A DNA stretch of 64,000 nucleotides from Adiantum capillus-veneris (taxonomy: Eukaryota; Streptophyta; Polypodiopsida; Polypodiales; Pteridaceae), in contig CM043942.1 in NCBI GenBank assembly GCA_014529385.2, positions 60,992,684-61,056,683 of the forward strand, given 5' to 3'. The position numbers and the translations under genes are program-made. This document shows, piece by piece, positions 55,074 to 63,853 of the stretch (position 1 is its first letter; each line of letters opens with the position of its first letter). The notes below the pieces were generated by a model that saw nothing but the letters and a program-made list of their open reading frames with translations, was not told the DNA's origin and searched no databases.

Positions 55074-55910
55074 ATGGTTGTAAGTAGTGCTTCCAAAAGA
55101 GAAGAGGACTACATGAAAAAGTTTGATGGCTCAAACTTTGTCATTTGGCGGTAGCGTATGCAAGATGTTTTGATCAACAAAGGCTTGATCGCACCCTTGA
55201 GTGCAAGAAGAGAAAATGTCTAAACTAATGATGAGTGGGATGACTTGAATGAACGTGCTATGGCAACCATTCGCATGCACCTTGGTGAATCCATTCACTT
55301 TACCATAATGGATAAGACCAATGCCAAAGATTTGCGAGATGCTCTATGTCAGGCTTGGGATGGCAACAACGCCTCAAACAAGGTTTTCTTGATAACGAAA
55401 TTGATGCTCATGAACATGAAAGAAGGCAGTAATGTTAGTTCTCATTTGAATGAGTCCAACAATGTGTTTTTCCATCTTACTTCAAAAGGCCTCAATTTTG
55501 ATGATGAAATGAAGGCTATTTTCTTGCTATTTGTGCTACCATCGTCATGGGATACTTTCAATAGAGCCATAAGTAATTCTGCACCCAATGGCAAGCTAGA
55601 TTTCAATAGTGTTGTTGGTGCATTGCTCACTGAGGAGATTCGACGTCAATCTCTTGATGCAAGTAGGAATGGTGATGCATATGTGGCTAGTGGAAATTGT
55701 GAAAAAAAGGGAATTTCAAAGCAGCGTGGTCGCAGCCGCGGTCGTTCACAGGATCGCAGGCAAGGTCGTAGCAAGAGTCGCGGCAAAGACATGCAAAATG
55801 TAGAGTGTTACTACTGCCATAAAAAGGGACACTTGAAGAAAGATTGCCGCACAATCCAGCGTGATAAGGCAAAGAAAAAGCAAAGTCTGACAAACCTAAA
55901 AGTAGCGTGA
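55074..55910 (+). pseudogene. Copia-3 gag
   Basis: The ATG at 55074 begins MVVSSASKREEDYMKKFDGS, followed in frame by FVIWR and a TAG, then a TAA near 55220; from 55245 it is open to 55910. It shows the copia gag domain (ATIRMHLGESIHFTIMDKT, LCQAWDGNNASNKVFL, LMLMNMKEGSNVSSHL, LLTEEIRRQSLDA), an RGRSRGRSQDRRQGRSKSRG basic stretch and a CX2CX4HX4C knuckle CYYCHKKGHLKKDC. The function would be particle formation and RNA binding. Its motifs match Copia-2 gag (24505-25380) in order and text. Confidence 0.84.
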
Positions 55911-56160
55911 AGATTGAAGAGCTTAATGTGGTTGGAGTCTCCAGCCATTGAAAAAGTTTTTGAAATGTCAAATGATGTGTTGATGTTCACATTGGATTTG
56001 AGTCCTGATAGCTCATGATGAGTTATGCACAGAATTGGATTGTGGACTTAGGTGCTAGATTCCATGGACTCAGGTGCTAGATTGTGGACAAGGAGTGGTT
56101 TTCTACATACACTACCACTCATGGCACTGTGAAGCTGGGCAATTCTTATGAGCTTGATAT

Positions 56161-56891
56161 ATGCGTGTGGGAAGCATCAAATTTTCTACGCGTAATAACA
56201 TTGAGTTTATGCTACATAATGTAAAACATGTACCAAAATTGACAAAGAGTTTTATGTCAGTTGGACAGCTGGATGATTTGGGTTACACCACCCTCTTTGC
56301 TCATGGTTCTTGGATCATCAAGAAGGGAATTTGGTCATGCTTAAAGGCCAGAAGTCTCTCTAATGCATTGTACTCACTTTATGTCTCTTCTGTGAAAGAG
56401 AATTCTTTTTGTGTAACCAACGAGCTGTCATCCACAGAGTTGTGGCATAGCCAGCTAGGACATATGAGTCAAAAGGGGATGAAATTCTTACAGCGTTCTG
56501 GTTATATTTTTGTGTTAGATTATTCTAGCTTCTCTTTATGTGAGCATTGTATCTATGGAAAACAAACTAGGTTGACATCGGCACCATTGGACAAAGAGTT
56601 TGGGAGTCCTCTAGATCTCATACATAACGACTTGTGCGGATCTATGCCAGTCAAGTCTCTAGGGGGAGCGTTATACTTCCTAACATTCCTAAATGGCTCT
56701 ACTAGAAAGCTGTGGGTTTACCTATTGAAGCAGAAGAGCGACCTCTTTAAAGTCTTTCAAAAGTTCTTAGCATTGGTCAAGAACCAATCGGGTAGAAAGC
56801 TTAAAAGCTTTGCAAAGTAACAATGGAGGCGAGTACATCTCCTCCGAGTTCAAGGACTTTTGCAACAAAAGAGGCATTAGAAGGCAGTTTA
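56161..56891 (+). pseudogene. Copia-3 GAG-pre-integrase and truncated integrase
   Basis: It is open to 56820 and has MLHNVKHVPKLTKSFMSVGQ, LWHSQLGHMSQKGMKFLQ and CEHCIYGKQTR (the HHCC zinc domain). The integrase start follows: DLIHNDLCGSM (first catalytic D), YFLTFLNGSTRKLWVYLL. Near 56815 a one-base slip puts NNGGEYISSEFKDF in another frame, with N in place of the second catalytic D as in Copia-2. The sequence ends at RRQF (56891), before the glutamate. The protease active site between 55911 and 56160 is degenerate. Confidence 0.82.
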
Positions 56892-57130
56892 TGTTGAAGA
56901 TGATGAAACAGGAAACAGAAGGAAGATAGCAACTCAGAGTAGGAAGAAGATGGAGAAGGAGAAGACACAGAGCTTGTGTACGAGATCTTTGTAGTCTATC
57001 TCTGTGTATTAGAATAATAGAGTATATACAAACTCAGAGCTACAAAGCTTATATGAGACCCTAAGAGATAAGGTGTCCTTTCACACTAGATGTCCACGAT
57101 AGTGATAGTGTAAATCCGTACAAGGTAGCA
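56892..57130 (-). repeat. candidate 3' LTR of Copia-4
   Basis: It runs on the plus strand from TGTTGAAGATGATG to CAAGGTAGCA, giving TG...CA on the minus strand. It contains a TATATA box region (GTATATACAAAC). It starts 5 bp after the RNase H stop, and no clear purine tract precedes it, so the boundaries are provisional. Confidence 0.5.
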
Positions 57131-57135
57131 GATCA

Positions 57136-58149
57136 TCATGTGTATGAGAGTAAGCCCAAAGATTTTCGGAAAGCTTCAAACTTTTCTCGTGATAACGCCT
57201 TCGTAAATAGATCTGCAATGTTATCCTGTGTAGGACAGTAAGTTAGTGTCATCTCCCCTGCATGTAGCCTTTCCCTGACATAGTGGTAGTGAACCTCTAT
57301 GTGCTTTGTTCTTGCATGAAATACTGGATTCCTTGCAGCTGCCATGGCACTCTGACTGTCAGTGAAAATGGTAGTGGGTGCTTGTTGACACTCACAAAGA
57401 TCTGCCAATAACCTGCGTATCCATACACAATCAACTGTTGCCGTGAATGCTGCCCTGTACTCAGCTTCACAAGTTGACGTAGCCATTGTGGGTTGCTTCT
57501 TGCTTAGCCAAGATATACATGCATTTCCCAAGAAAAAACAATTCCCACTTGTGGAATGTCGTGTGTCAAAATCACCAGCCCAATCTAAATCGCTGTAACC
57601 AAGAAGCTGCATAGAACTGTGCTCTCCATACATATCCCCCCTTGGAAAGAACATGGAAAGATTAGGGGTACTTGAAAGGTAACGAAGTATGCGCTTCACA
57701 GCCTGCCAATGATGCATACCTGGGCTGTGCATAAATCTGCTTGCTTGTGAAACCCCAAATTGAATGTCTGGACGAGTGTTGCCTGCCAAATATATCAAGC
57801 ACCCAACCGTTGCTGCATAAGTATGTACATCAAAAGGTTCTCCAGCATCGTGCATGCTCAACTTTGATCCAGTTTCTACGGGTGTAGAGATTGGTTTACA
57901 ATTTTTCATACCAAACTTGTCCAAAATTTTATGCAAATATTTTGCCTGCAACATGTATATGCCATCCTCTGATTGCACAAACTGAATACCCAAGTAATAA
58001 TGTAGCAAACCAAAATCAAACATCTCAAAGGTTTTTCTCAAAGCATCTTTAAACGCTTCAATTTCATCTGCAGTATTGCATGTAAGAAGCATATCATCCA
58101 CATAAAGTGTTAGCATAATGAGAACTCTATCTCTCTTTTTGACATACAA
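57136..58149 (-). CDS. Copia-4 reverse transcriptase C-terminus and RNase H
   Basis: The 337-codon frame is the best preserved copia coding segment in the window. It begins in the palm with IMLTLYVDDMLLT (catalytic YVDD intact), continues with FDFGLLHYYLGIQF, then RNase H: RPDIQFGVSQASRFMHSP, YSDLDWAGDFDTRHSTSG, ATSTCEAEYRAAFTA, IFTDSQSAMAAARNP, KHIEVHYHYVRERL, DLFTKALSREKFEAFR. The acidic residues of RNase H are present. It is the same lineage as Copia-1. A TAG at 58180-58182 separates it from the upstream part in the same frame. Confidence 0.83.
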   Translation of the reverse strand: MYVKKRDRVLIMLTLYVDDMLLTCNTADEIEAFKDALRKTFEMFDFGLLHYYLGIQFVQSEDGIYMLQAKYLHKILDKFGMKNCKPISTPVETGSKLSMHDAGEPFDVHTYAATVGCLIYLAGNTRPDIQFGVSQASRFMHSPGMHHWQAVKRILRYLSSTPNLSMFFPRGDMYGEHSSMQLLGYSDLDWAGDFDTRHSTSGNCFFLGNACISWLSKKQPTMATSTCEAEYRAAFTATVDCVWIRRLLADLCECQQAPTTIFTDSQSAMAAARNPVFHARTKHIEVHYHYVRERLHAGEMTLTYCPTQDNIADLFTKALSREKFEAFRKSLGLLSYT

Positions 58150-58179
58150 AGTACTTTCTATTGGACTATTCTGAAATCC

Positions 58180-58779
58180 CTAGCCAATCAAATAAGTATG
58201 TATCTTCTCATACCATGCTCTTGGAGCTTGTTTGAGACCATACAAAGCTTTACGCAATCTACATACCTTTTGCTCTTGACCTTTTACAACAAAACCAATT
58301 GGTTGACTTACATAAACTTCTTCCTGCAAATCACCATTCAAAAAAGCAGTTTTGATATCCAACTGATGCACTTTCCAACCATCATGAGCAGCAATTGCAA
58401 CTAGTGATCTAACTGTGGACGCACGAGAAGTAGGAGCAAAGGTTTCATCATAATCTATGCCTTTCTGTTGCGCATAGCCTTTTGCCACAAGCCTTGCTTT
58501 GTACCTATCAACAGTACCATCTTGTTTCCTTTTTACCTTAAAAACCCACTTTGTACCAATAGGCTTTTTACCTGTAGGCAAATCCACTAGATCCCATGTA
58601 CGATTCTTATGAATAGAATCAATTTCTTGCATTAAGCTTTCCATCTTCATTGCATCACCTAGGTCACAAGGAACACAACCATTGTATTGTATCAAGTCTC
58701 TCTTGATGGGAGAACCAATACAAAAGCCTATCGGAGGGGGCACCGGCTCCACATAAATCCGATCCTCAACTGCTGTCAA
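58180..58779 (-). pseudogene. Copia-4 reverse transcriptase N-terminal part
   Basis: The 199-codon frame holds MKMESLMQEIDSIHKNRTWD, LPTGKKPIGTKWVFKVKRKQ, ARLVAKGYAQQKGIDYDETF, HQLDIKTAFLNGDLQEEVYV and LYGLKQAPRAWYEK. It ends at a TAG (58180-58182) directly before the YVDD-containing frame. The first 40 residues belong to the linker before the reverse transcriptase. Upstream, coding stops near 58790 at the deletion junction. Confidence 0.83.
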
Positions 58780-58842
58780 GCTCTCTAAACTCTCTCTTTT
58801 GCAAAAGTATTGTTCATGCCAAGTTAATTAAGTACTATGATC

Positions 58843-58904
58843 ATGTTGCTACCATCAATTAAGTTCATCCTCTATGTTGCTACCACCAATTAAGTTCACC
58901 CTCT
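58843..58904. repeat. 31-bp tandem duplication at the Copia-4 deletion junction
   Basis: Two units start ATGTTGCTACCA at 58843 and 58874 and end AAGTTCA(T/C)CCTCT. They lie between the reverse transcriptase and the gag start remnant. Confidence 0.85.
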
Positions 58905-59334
58905 TTAATTCTCCTACTTTCGCTATCCTCAAAGTTCATAGGCCATTTCCATTACATTTTCAACCATGGGGAGTATCTGCACTTGATGTGAAAACTGCTT
59001 TGAAAGAGGAAAAATGATGTAGGACTAACACGTGCTATGTAGAAAAACCTAAAGAGGACCATAAGAGACTTGTTATGAAGAAAAATATACTGATAGAATA
59101 TTTGCACAAATGGACAAAATTACTTGCATTGTACTGCGTGTAATGGAAACAGAGGCCGAAATGAGCCCGAATCAAAATTCTAAGCATACTTAGCTCTATG
59201 AGTACGAGCTGTCCCAAAGTATTACTCGACCTGAAGTCGCTCACCAAGCTCACCCAATTTGAAGAAAGTAAGCAGAGGGGTGAGGGCTACGCTAGTGACC
59301 ATGTCTGGGAGGACGCAACCTACTTTGATACATA

Positions 59335-59551
59335 TTCTTGGAATTAGGGTTAAACATAACTTGGAGGAGACGAAGAAGCTCAAGGCACACAACGCATAGT
59401 GTATTGCTTAGTGTGCAAAAAGAAAGACAAGTTAGTCCTAGAGTGATGGGCATATATACAATGCACGGGGGGAAAACCCTCGTAAAGAGGTTTTTAGTGC
59501 CTCGACGATCCTAAGTGTGTTCACACGTATCACTTCCACATATATGGTACA
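59335..59551 (-). repeat. Copia-1-type 5' LTR in Copia-4
   Basis: It resembles 20529-20755 throughout (TTGGAATTAGGGTT, CTCAAGGCACACAA, ATATACAATGCACGGGGG) but with many differences. The adjoining leader (58968-59334) resembles 20167-20528, with a mutated primer site ATGTATCAAAGTAGG and the gag ATG retained at 58965-58967. Confidence 0.75.
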
Positions 59552-60847
59552 TATCAAGAGCCAATCTACAGGATAATCATGAAGGACAATGGATCCTCAA
59601 GACCTCCTCAGAGCTCTTGATCACGAGTTTCACTAGTATGATGTATGAAGTAAGACTATCTGAATGTGCTAAACCTGTAGTTGAATCTTTGCCTTACCTG
59701 ATTCCATATAATTGGGCCATTTGATAGTTAAAACTCTGAATCACTATCAGGTCTTACCAATTCAATTGGTATTCAGATTTCCCGTTAAAGAACTTTGAAT
59801 CTATCTCTAAAAGAGTTATTAAGTTCGAACTCTTTCCACTAGCTATTCATTTAGATGAGTCTATCACAATAGAGAATAAGGAAACTCTATCTATGTTGCA
59901 TCAGTTATTTGTTCCACCTACATATTTGCTAATTTCCTCTCTCTCTCTCTCTACCACCACCCGCATAAACTTGGATAGGAAATACTTGCAGTTGTAGATC
60001 GAGTCAAAGATGCCATTTATATTTTGGTCGATATTAGAAACAAAGTAACAAGACTCCATGTCTAATACGAGAACATGGAAGAAAGTGTGGCCACTTGACG
60101 TTTTGGAAGAGAGTGGAATTTCTACAAGTCCACATACTGAAAAGAAACCAAACATCATTTTAAAAAAAAAAACTAAGTCTATATTAAATGGCCTCTTGGA
60201 GGAGAAATTTGTAGAGATTGCTAATGACCTTTGAAGACAAGAACTATCATTGGGGAAAATGTATTTGAATATTTGTTGATGTGTATTGGACACTCTCTAA
60301 GTGCCTTGGGATGTAAATATTGTTTTCTTTGCTTTTTGATTGGACTCTCACTCATTTTGTGGTAAACAAAAATTAGTTTCTCATGGTAGCTCAAGTGTGT
60401 CTTTGTTCTTTAAAAGACAATAACCCTTGCAAACCATGTAGTCATTAATGAGTCCTTAATGCTAGTAAAGATTATCCTCAATATCTCCAATCCTCACCAA
60501 AACAATTCGTTGCAATGTAAATGGACCTTTTTCTCTAGAAAATTTTGTGTCAAAACTTTACATTTAATTGTTGACTAACATTTCATTGTTGACTAACATT
60601 TCAGGGTTCGCTACATAAAAACCAATCATATCACATGCATTCAAAGCTAGCTTAAAAATCCCTTAAAACCCCTTACTAAGAAGGTTTTTGATACATATGA
60701 CAGACCCTTTTCCAATCTAATGTGTTCCACCTCTCATTTGTATCGTGTACAAAAGTATAAAAAATGGTGCTAAAAAACTCCTCCCGTTGAACCTAGACGC
60801 TATGTTTATTTATATGCCCCTAGATTTTAATGTTGATGTAGGTACAT
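59552..60847. other. unannotated stretch
   Basis: No gene is recognised. A (CT)n tract of about 8 units lies at 59938-59953, and a short duplication of TTGTTGACTAACATTTC lies near 60569-60603. The minus-strand frame 59901-60293 has no known motif. Confidence 0.4.
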
Positions 60848-60849
60848 CT

Positions 60850-60959
60850 AATCTATACTAATAGATAAAGGGGGAGGGAATTCCGGTTCCCCCCCTGCCA
60901 CGCGTCAAAAACTGTTTCATTCGACGGGTGTTGCCTGCAACGTCCGGGAACACATTGAC

Positions 60960-61016
<57 letters not shown>

Positions 61017-61060
61017 GAAACCGTCGCCTATACTAATGCATAAAATACACAACTTCGTAT
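60850..61060 (+). mobile_element. possible Helitron-like terminus
   Basis: TCTATACTAATAGATAAAGG at about 60852, followed by a G-rich block and CTGCCACGCGTCA, resembles the 5' ends of many plant Helitrons (TC start, TATACTAAT-AAA, then GGGG and CCACGTGTCA). A second CTATACTAATGCATAAA is at about 61027. No CTRR end with hairpin was confirmed. Confidence 0.25.
60966..61011. repeat. (AG)n microsatellite
   Basis: About 23 AG units. Confidence 0.92.
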
Positions 61061-61357
61061 CAAGCACACCTATACCCCATTTAACAAGTCTTATGGTCCA
61101 TGTTACAAGTCATCTACAGTTACCTCTCACCAACATTGGCTATGCTTTTCATCATCCCACAATAGAGTCCTATCCTTACAATCTTATAGTTCAATTTAAA
61201 TTATATGTTGTTAAAATTTTTTAACGTCATAATTGACAAATAGTATGGTACATCTCACCTCGTAAGATGTCCGATTTACAACGTCCATCCGAGAGTTCAC
61301 ATTGTTTGAATTGTGTAATCTCAAAAGTAGATGGTTAACTCAGTAGCAACCTAGCTA

Positions 61358-61361
61358 GGTG

Positions 61362-61406
<45 letters not shown>
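61358..61406. repeat. (GT)n(AG)n compound microsatellite
   Basis: About 8 GT units run directly into about 14 AG units. The same GT-to-GA compound pattern occurs in the gypsy LTRs. Confidence 0.9.
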
Positions 61407-61409
<3 letters not shown>

Positions 61410-61832
61410 GCAACTAAATCTTCCTTGAGATCCTTCATTAAATTTTGGCATAAGGGCTTGCTCATGGCAAGGGCAGAAATTGAAGGCTTGAGTTATATAA
61501 TGGCCTTCAAATTGAAGTGTAGGTCAGGCATAATGAGAGGTCCCCTTGGTAAAACTGTATATGTAGTTTTCCAAAATACAATAAGTATTTTTGAGAGGTG
61601 ATGAAGCCTAGGTATTTGTCACCTGTGTAATGGAGCCTTAAATTTGGGAGTCATTGAAAAGGGCAACGGTTTTGAAAGCACTTAACAAATGCAACTGCGA
61701 AAGCCCATGAAGGAGGTCACATGGGTATGATGTGAGGAGATTAAAGGCTAATAAGAGAGTGCCGTTTACGGTTTCCTTGTAACCATAGAAAACCAGGTTA
61801 CATGGGTGGTTTGTGGGGTTTTTTGGGTGTTT

Positions 61833-61857
61833 GGGGGGGGGGGGGGGGGGGGGGGGG
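61833..61857. repeat. poly-G homopolymer
   Basis: 25 G residues, part of three long G runs on the strand of the downstream DRB gene. Confidence 0.9.
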
Positions 61858-61980
61858 AACTACCCAACTGGGTGGTTTTGAATGCAAACCCGAGTTAAAC
61901 TTAGATGGAAGTGATGCACAGGGGTTAAAGCGTTGCGTGAGTAAACCAGAGAATTTGTGTGTGTGAGAGAGAAGAGAGAG

Positions 61981-61994
61981 AGGGGGGGGGGGGG
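61981..61994. repeat. poly-G with flanking (GA)n
   Basis: A G run of about 14 is flanked by GA units on both sides (61965-62013). Confidence 0.85.
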
Positions 61995-62158
61995 TGAGAG
62001 AGAGAGAGAGAGTGTAAACCCTCGTTAAACCATAGTCAGCTTGCATTTGCAAAGGACTGCATTGAGAGAGTAGCAATTGGGTGCGTGTGTAGCAAGCTCA
62101 ATTGGGTGCACCCATATGGGTCTGGAGTCTGGACTCTGTTCTGTAGCTCATTCTGTTT

Positions 62159-62180
62159 GGGGGGGGGGGGGGGGGGGGGG
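62159..62180. repeat. poly-G homopolymer
   Basis: 22 G residues, about 1.1 kb upstream of the DRB start codon. Confidence 0.9.
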
Positions 62181-62487
62181 TTTCGATTGTCAAAGCTTCC
62201 CTTGGGGCTAAAACTGACTTCCGTTTGTGTGTTTTGTGTAAAATAGGCTGTTTGCTTGCTTTTTTGTGTGTGTGTGTCTCCCCCTCTCTCACACAAAGTC
62301 CACACGTGTGCGCGGCTACACACCAAAAAAAAAAGGGCTCCTCACAGGAAAATTGTCTCCGAAAATTGGAAGCATCTTCCTCTTTTGCTCGTTAGCTCGT
62401 GTGATTGAAAATTTTGGTGCAAATTGCCTCCATTTGCTCCTTTTTCCTCTCCCTTCCTCGCCTGCAACAGTGCCGGTGCGCGCTCTC

Positions 62488-62582
62488 CTCTCTCTCTCTC
62501 TCTCTCTCTTCTCACTGTTGCTCTGTAGTCTTTTTGTTTTATTTTGCCTACCTTCCCACTGACTGTGTTTGTTGGTTTGTCC

Positions 62583-62619
<37 letters not shown>
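62488..62619 (+). promoter_or_regulatory. pyrimidine-rich core promoter / 5'-UTR region of the DRB gene, two (CT)n tracts
   Basis: CT tracts at 62488-62509 and 62588-62619 lie in a C/T-rich stretch upstream of the inferred 5'-UTR splice donor. Y-patches and CT repeats are usual near plant transcription starts and in 5' UTRs. No TATA box was identified and the start site is unknown. This assignment rests on position and composition only. Confidence 0.4.
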
Positions 62620-62623
<4 letters not shown>

Positions 62624-62734
62624 CTGATCTGACCCTTCCTTGTTCTCTGCAGCTTCCCTGCAACTCCCCCTGCCTCTATAGACTTCGCTGTCCTCTATCA
62701 CTTCTTTCCCCCTCTTCATTTGGTCTTCATCTCC

Positions 62735-62786
62735 ATGCCCTTTCTATGCTTGTGACTCCTCGGCAGGCTACTCAAGTCATCCAGTA
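62735..62786 (+). other. two overlapping short upstream ORFs in the DRB 5' UTR
   Basis: ATG 62735 opens a 6-codon frame ending TGA 62753-62755, and ATG 62745 opens a 13-codon frame (MLVTPRQATQVIQ) ending TAG 62784-62786. Both lie before the inferred splice donor at 62819. If this part is transcribed they could reduce translation of the main frame. Confidence 0.4.
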
Positions 62787-62818
62787 GGTGGGCAAACAGA
62801 GGCTGTCTCTTGCTTCAG

Positions 62819-63023
62819 GTATGGTACTTACTCTGATGCTGCCGTAGTTTTGTTGTGTGTTTGCATGTTGGTACTCTTTTTGATGAATGGGCTCTTTTTG
62901 CTCTAAACCCTGTACATGAGAAAGCAATCAACTGTTAGTTTATGGGCATGTGAGCTTACATCCATGGATGTGAAGCGTTTGAGTTTTCATGTTTCTTTAT
63001 GCTGAGTTGCGTATTCTGATTAC

Positions 63024-63074
<51 letters not shown>

Positions 63075-63254
63075 TTAGCTCTATCTATATTGAAGCAAGC
63101 TCCTCTGCTACAAGCAATGGTGCGGATGTATGCGATGCATATTTTAGTTCGGATGTTTATTTCCTTTCTTAGTGTAGTTAAATCAATGATGTGCTTTGCT
63201 GCGATCACCCGATGCTCTATTTGCACGGTTGATTTTTCCTCGCCTTTTTCTCAG
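62819..63254 (+). other. inferred 5'-UTR intron of the DRB gene
   Basis: The donor is CTTCAG|GTATGG at 62819 and the acceptor is TTTTTCTCAG|GT at 63254, giving 436 bp. The start codon ATG 63257 comes two bases after the acceptor. The intron contains an (AG)n tract (63026-63073). A leader intron right before the ATG is inferred from the strong acceptor; RNA evidence would be needed to fix the donor. Confidence 0.5.
63026..63073. repeat. (AG)n microsatellite in the inferred 5'-UTR intron
   Basis: About 24 AG units. Confidence 0.92.
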
Positions 63255-63256
63255 GT

Positions 63257-63502
63257 ATGTATAAAAACCAGCTGCAGGAGTTGGCCCAGAGGAGCTGCTT
63301 CAATCTGCCTGCTTACTCTTGCATCAGGGAAGGACCGGATCATGCGCCTAGGTTCAAGGCAACCGTCAACTTCAATGGGGAGATCTTTGAGAGCCCCCAT
63401 TTTTGCACTACCCTCCGCCAAGCAGAACATGCTGCTGCTGAGGTTGCACTGAACACGCTCTCGAAAAGGGGCCCTTCTCAGTCCCTTGCTGCAAAAATTC
63501 TG
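63257..63502 (+). CDS. DRB-family double-stranded-RNA-binding protein, exon 1 (first dsRBD)
   Basis: The 82-codon exon starts MYKNQLQELAQRSCFNLPAY, the near-invariant N-terminus of plant DRB2/3/5 proteins, so ATG 63257 is well supported. The first dsRBD fills residues 1-70: EGPDHAPRFKATVNFNGEIF, then AEHAAAEVALNTL, where the canonical second helix motif KKxAK is replaced by RQAEHAAAE, as usual for the first domain of this family. It ends AAKIL at the phase-0 donor CTG|GTGAGT (63503). DRB proteins bind dsRNA or miRNA precursors and work with Dicer-like enzymes in nucleus and cytoplasm; DRB2 affects microRNA function in Arabidopsis. The paralogue number cannot be fixed from this part. This is the only convincing host gene in the window. 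Confidence 0.93.
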
Positions 63503-63625
63503 GTGAGTTTGCAAGTTATCCTTTTTAGTTGAATATTCTTCAGATGCTGGAATATGTTGTTGTATTCTTAGTTTGGGTACTGCACCATTGTGGATTTATG
63601 TCGATTGCATGGGTTTTCTGTATAG
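63503..63625 (+). other. intron between the two dsRBD exons
   Basis: GTGAGT...TATAG, 123 bp, phase 0. Splicing joins AKIL to DETSVCKNLLQE, matching the continuous text of DRB proteins. The 63257-63532 frame that reads through the donor is not the real C-terminus. Confidence 0.9.
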
Positions 63626-63850
63626 GATGAGACTAGTGTATGCAAGAACTTGTTGCAAGAGACGGCACAAAGAGTTGGTGTGTCTCTACCTGTGTACACC
63701 ACCATGAAGCTCGGGCCTGGACATCTTCCTGTCTTCAAATGTCTGGTGGAAGTGGCCGGAAGGGTTTTTGCGGGAGAGCCAGCCAAGACCAAGAAGCAAG
63801 CAGAGAAAAATGCAGCCATGGCAGCATGGTCTGTTATCAAGCAATGTGGG
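63626..63850 (+). CDS. DRB-family protein, exon 2 (second dsRBD)
   Basis: It begins DETSVCKNLLQETAQRVGVS in phase 0. The second dsRBD covers residues 83-155 of the joined protein: LPVYTTMKLGPGHLPVFKCL, VFAGEPAKTKKQAEKNAAMA and AWSVIKQ. The KTKKQAEKNAA motif is the conserved basic helix that contacts dsRNA, so this domain should bind RNA. If unspliced the frame ends at TGA 63851-63853, giving 157 residues. That is much shorter than the 350-430 residues usual for DRB2/3/5, which have a long variable tail. A donor just before the stop is therefore likely: CAAT|GTGGGT at 63846 or TGTGG|GTGATT at 63850. The rest would lie beyond the window. Confidence 0.88.
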
Positions 63851-63853
63851 TGA

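Larger units (their letters stand above)
52589..56891 (+). mobile_element. Copia-3, 5' half of a Ty1/copia element on the plus strand
   Basis: The order is 5' LTR (52589-52765), primer site, a 2.3-kb leader, gag, zinc knuckle, GAG-pre-integrase and the first half of integrase. The element stops in mid-integrase at 56891, where the Copia-4 LTR begins. LTR, leader and gag resemble Copia-2. Two stops in early gag and a frameshift at about 56815 show that it is inactive. The rest of its pol was not found beyond Copia-4. Confidence 0.82.
56892..59551 (-). mobile_element. Copia-4, internally deleted and chimeric copia element on the minus strand
   Basis: It comprises a 3' LTR-like segment (56892-57130), RNase H and reverse transcriptase (57136-58779, one stop), then a jump at about 58.8-58.96 kb straight to the gag start, leader and a Copia-1-type 5' LTR (about 59335-59551). 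Gag, protease and integrase are missing. The two terminal LTR-like segments are not recognisably copies of each other, and no target duplication joins the flanks (GTTTA left, TATCA right). A recombination product of two related elements is the simplest reading. Confidence 0.68.
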
